Positions 63,129-64,000 of a DNA stretch of 64,000 nt are shown here, piece after piece. Each line of letters starts with the position of its first letter. The first letter of the stretch is position 1. The notes beneath the pieces were generated by a model. That model saw only the letters and a program-made list of their open reading frames with translations. It made no database searches and had not been told where the DNA came from. Location: assembly GCA_004793585.1 (NCBI GenBank), contig SRZB01000002.1, positions 62,001-126,000 of the forward strand. The letters run 5' to 3'. The DNA comes from Hominisplanchenecus murintestinalis (lineage in GTDB: Bacteria > Bacillota > Clostridia > Lachnospirales > Lachnospiraceae). Position numbers and translations under genes: made by a program.

Positions 63129-63671
63129 ATGACTGGTGAAGAACGAAGAAAACAGCTTATCCAAATATTAGCGGACAGTGAAAAGCCCGTATCCGGCGTA
63201 TCCCTTGCCAAACAGCTTCATGTCAGCCGGCAGGTCATCGTACAGGATGTGGCGCTGCTCCGGGCGAATGGCTGCGAAATCTTTTCCGCAAGCCGCGGAT
63301 ATCTTCTGCACGCGAAAAACGACGCCAGCCGTATCTTTAAAGTGCTTCACTCAGACGAAGAGGTAGAAGAAGAGCTGACAATGATTGTAGACTTAGGCGG
63401 GCGGATACAGGATGTATTTGTCTATCATAAAGTATACGGAGTCGTCCGGGCTGATATGAATATCCGTTCCCGGAAAGATATCCGTACCTTTATGGAAGGC
63501 ATCATTTCCGGCAATTCCAGCCTGCTCAAAAATGTGACATCCGGTTATCACTATCACACCGTATTTGCCGATGACGAGCAAAGCCTTGATGTGATTCAGG
63601 AGAGCTTGCAGAACCGGGGATTTCTTGCCAGACTGCAAGACTATGAGCCGGTTGACTTCCGCGGACAGTAA
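63129..63671 (+). CDS. niaR: Niacin-responsive transcriptional regulator NiaR
   Basis: The 180-residue repressor has an N-terminal winged helix (SGVSLAKQLHVSRQVIVQDVALLRA) and a C-terminal 3H domain with conserved histidines (YHKVYG, GYHYHTVFA) that binds nicotinic acid. NiaR normally represses NAD-synthesis and niacin-uptake genes; none adjoin it here. AAGGA precedes ATG 63129. It may be transcribed with the his operon. Confidence 0.9.
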   Translation: MTGEERRKQLIQILADSEKPVSGVSLAKQLHVSRQVIVQDVALLRANGCEIFSASRGYLLHAKNDASRIFKVLHSDEEVEEELTMIVDLGGRIQDVFVYHKVYGVVRADMNIRSRKDIRTFMEGIISGNSSLLKNVTSGYHYHTVFADDEQSLDVIQESLQNRGFLARLQDYEPVDFRGQ

Positions 63672-63699
63672 TCCGGATACAGGGAAAATCCGGGGCGGC

Positions 63700-63728
63700 T
63701 TGCAGAGACTTGGAAAATCTGCTAAAAT
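63700..63728 (+). promoter_or_regulatory. Promoter of the terminal cell-wall-binding gene
   Basis: TTGCAG (63700-63705), 17-base spacer, TAAAAT (63723-63728), about 48 bases before the proposed start. Confidence 0.65.
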
Positions 63729-63775
63729 AGGAGAAGAGGAGAGGTTACTTAAGACTGCGAAAGGGGAGATCTATT

Positions 63776-64000
63776 CTGCGGAAGATAACAACAAAGGGGT
63801 TAAAACTGTTTCTTTTGACCAGCTGCCTGTTGGCTGCATCATTTGCATTGCCTTCCAAAATTGCTTATGCAGCGGAAAACGGATGGGTAATTGAAGGCAG
63901 CGCACATTATTATTACAAAAATGGCATACAGGTTCGGGGATTACAGAAGATTGGAAAATACAAGTATTATTTTCATCTGAAAACCGGAAAGATGCTAAAA
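63776..64000 (+). CDS. Secreted cell-wall-binding-repeat protein, 5' part, non-ATG start
   Basis: The frame runs to the window end. Translated from CTG 63776 it gives M(L)RKITTKGLKLFLLTSCLLAAS, a clear signal peptide ending near AYAAENGW, followed by aromatic/glycine repeats (HYYYKNGIQVRGLQKIGKYKYYFHLKTG) of the choline-binding type, as at 16525. There is no ATG or GTG; CTG follows AAGGGGAG by 7 bases, while ATT (63773) and TTG (63815) are alternatives. The signal peptide and repeats make the frame credible despite the start. Confidence 0.75.
   Translation, partial: MRKITTKGLKLFLLTSCLLAASFALPSKIAYAAENGWVIEGSAHYYYKNGIQVRGLQKIGKYKYYFHLKTGKMLK

Noticed and set aside
63625..63894. Open frame of 89 codons across niaR end and the next gene start
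   Set aside because: It overlaps two better-supported frames; the signal peptide and repeats lie in another frame.

Overview
The window looks like a chromosomal segment of an anaerobic, spore-forming, gut-type Lachnospiraceae bacterium, most probably a Blautia-like acetogen. The evidence is a Wood-Ljungdahl carbonyl/methyl-branch cluster next to a trimeric NAD-linked [FeFe]-hydrogenase, sporulation genes (spoIVA, gerW/ytfJ, ylbJ, an alpha/beta SASP), Firmicutes-only genes (recU, ylbJ, fakA, zapA), cell-wall-binding-repeat surface proteins and a large host-glycan sialidase. The genus is inferred; no rRNA or tRNA gene is present to fix it.

Region 1 (1-13258) is acetogenesis: the end of acsB, then acsD, acsC, acsE, acsV, a DUF3786 gene, fchA and folD, ending in a strong terminator. 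A 760-base intergenic region follows with a promoter, a cobalamin riboswitch, a terminator and a second structured block with terminators facing both ways. Then hydC-hydB-hydA encode the hydrogenase. The methyl group travels from methenyl/methylene-THF (FchA, FolD) through the methyltransferase AcsE to the corrinoid protein AcsCD (reactivated by AcsV) and on to acetyl-CoA synthase AcsB; HydABC handles H2/NAD/ferredoxin electrons. FolD lacks two residues needed for cyclohydrolase activity, which fits FchA doing that step.

Region 2 (13334-21700) is accessory-rich: spoIVA, a purine permease, a cell-wall-binding protein with a lysozyme-like C-terminus, a decayed yaaA, a secreted transglutaminase-like protein, a 145-bp structured repeat and a Septu-like ptuA-ptuB defence pair fused by an ATGA overlap to ruvA.

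Region 3 (21697-38474) is mostly core: ruvAB, zapA, a U32 protein, an FtsW/RodA-PBP pair, a Nudix hydrolase, a double-domain PPK2 phosphotransferase, DUF2953-gerW, rpmB, the Asp23-fakA-recG group and a DUF6465 gene.

Region 4 (38579-49306) starts with a 1463-residue multidomain sialidase, followed by an SASP gene, mgsA with a Na/Pi-type transporter, rsmD-coaD-coiled-coil gene, ylbJ and an M23 peptidase. Region 5 (49376-64000) has a second, inverted copy of the 145-bp repeat, a small alarmone synthetase, an RNA-modification/HAD/radical-SAM run, recU, a hisZ-G-D-B-IE operon whose last gene carries a dead HisF-like domain, niaR, and the start of another cell-wall-binding protein with a non-ATG start.

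No rRNA, tRNA, CRISPR array, prophage or insertion-sequence transposase was seen.
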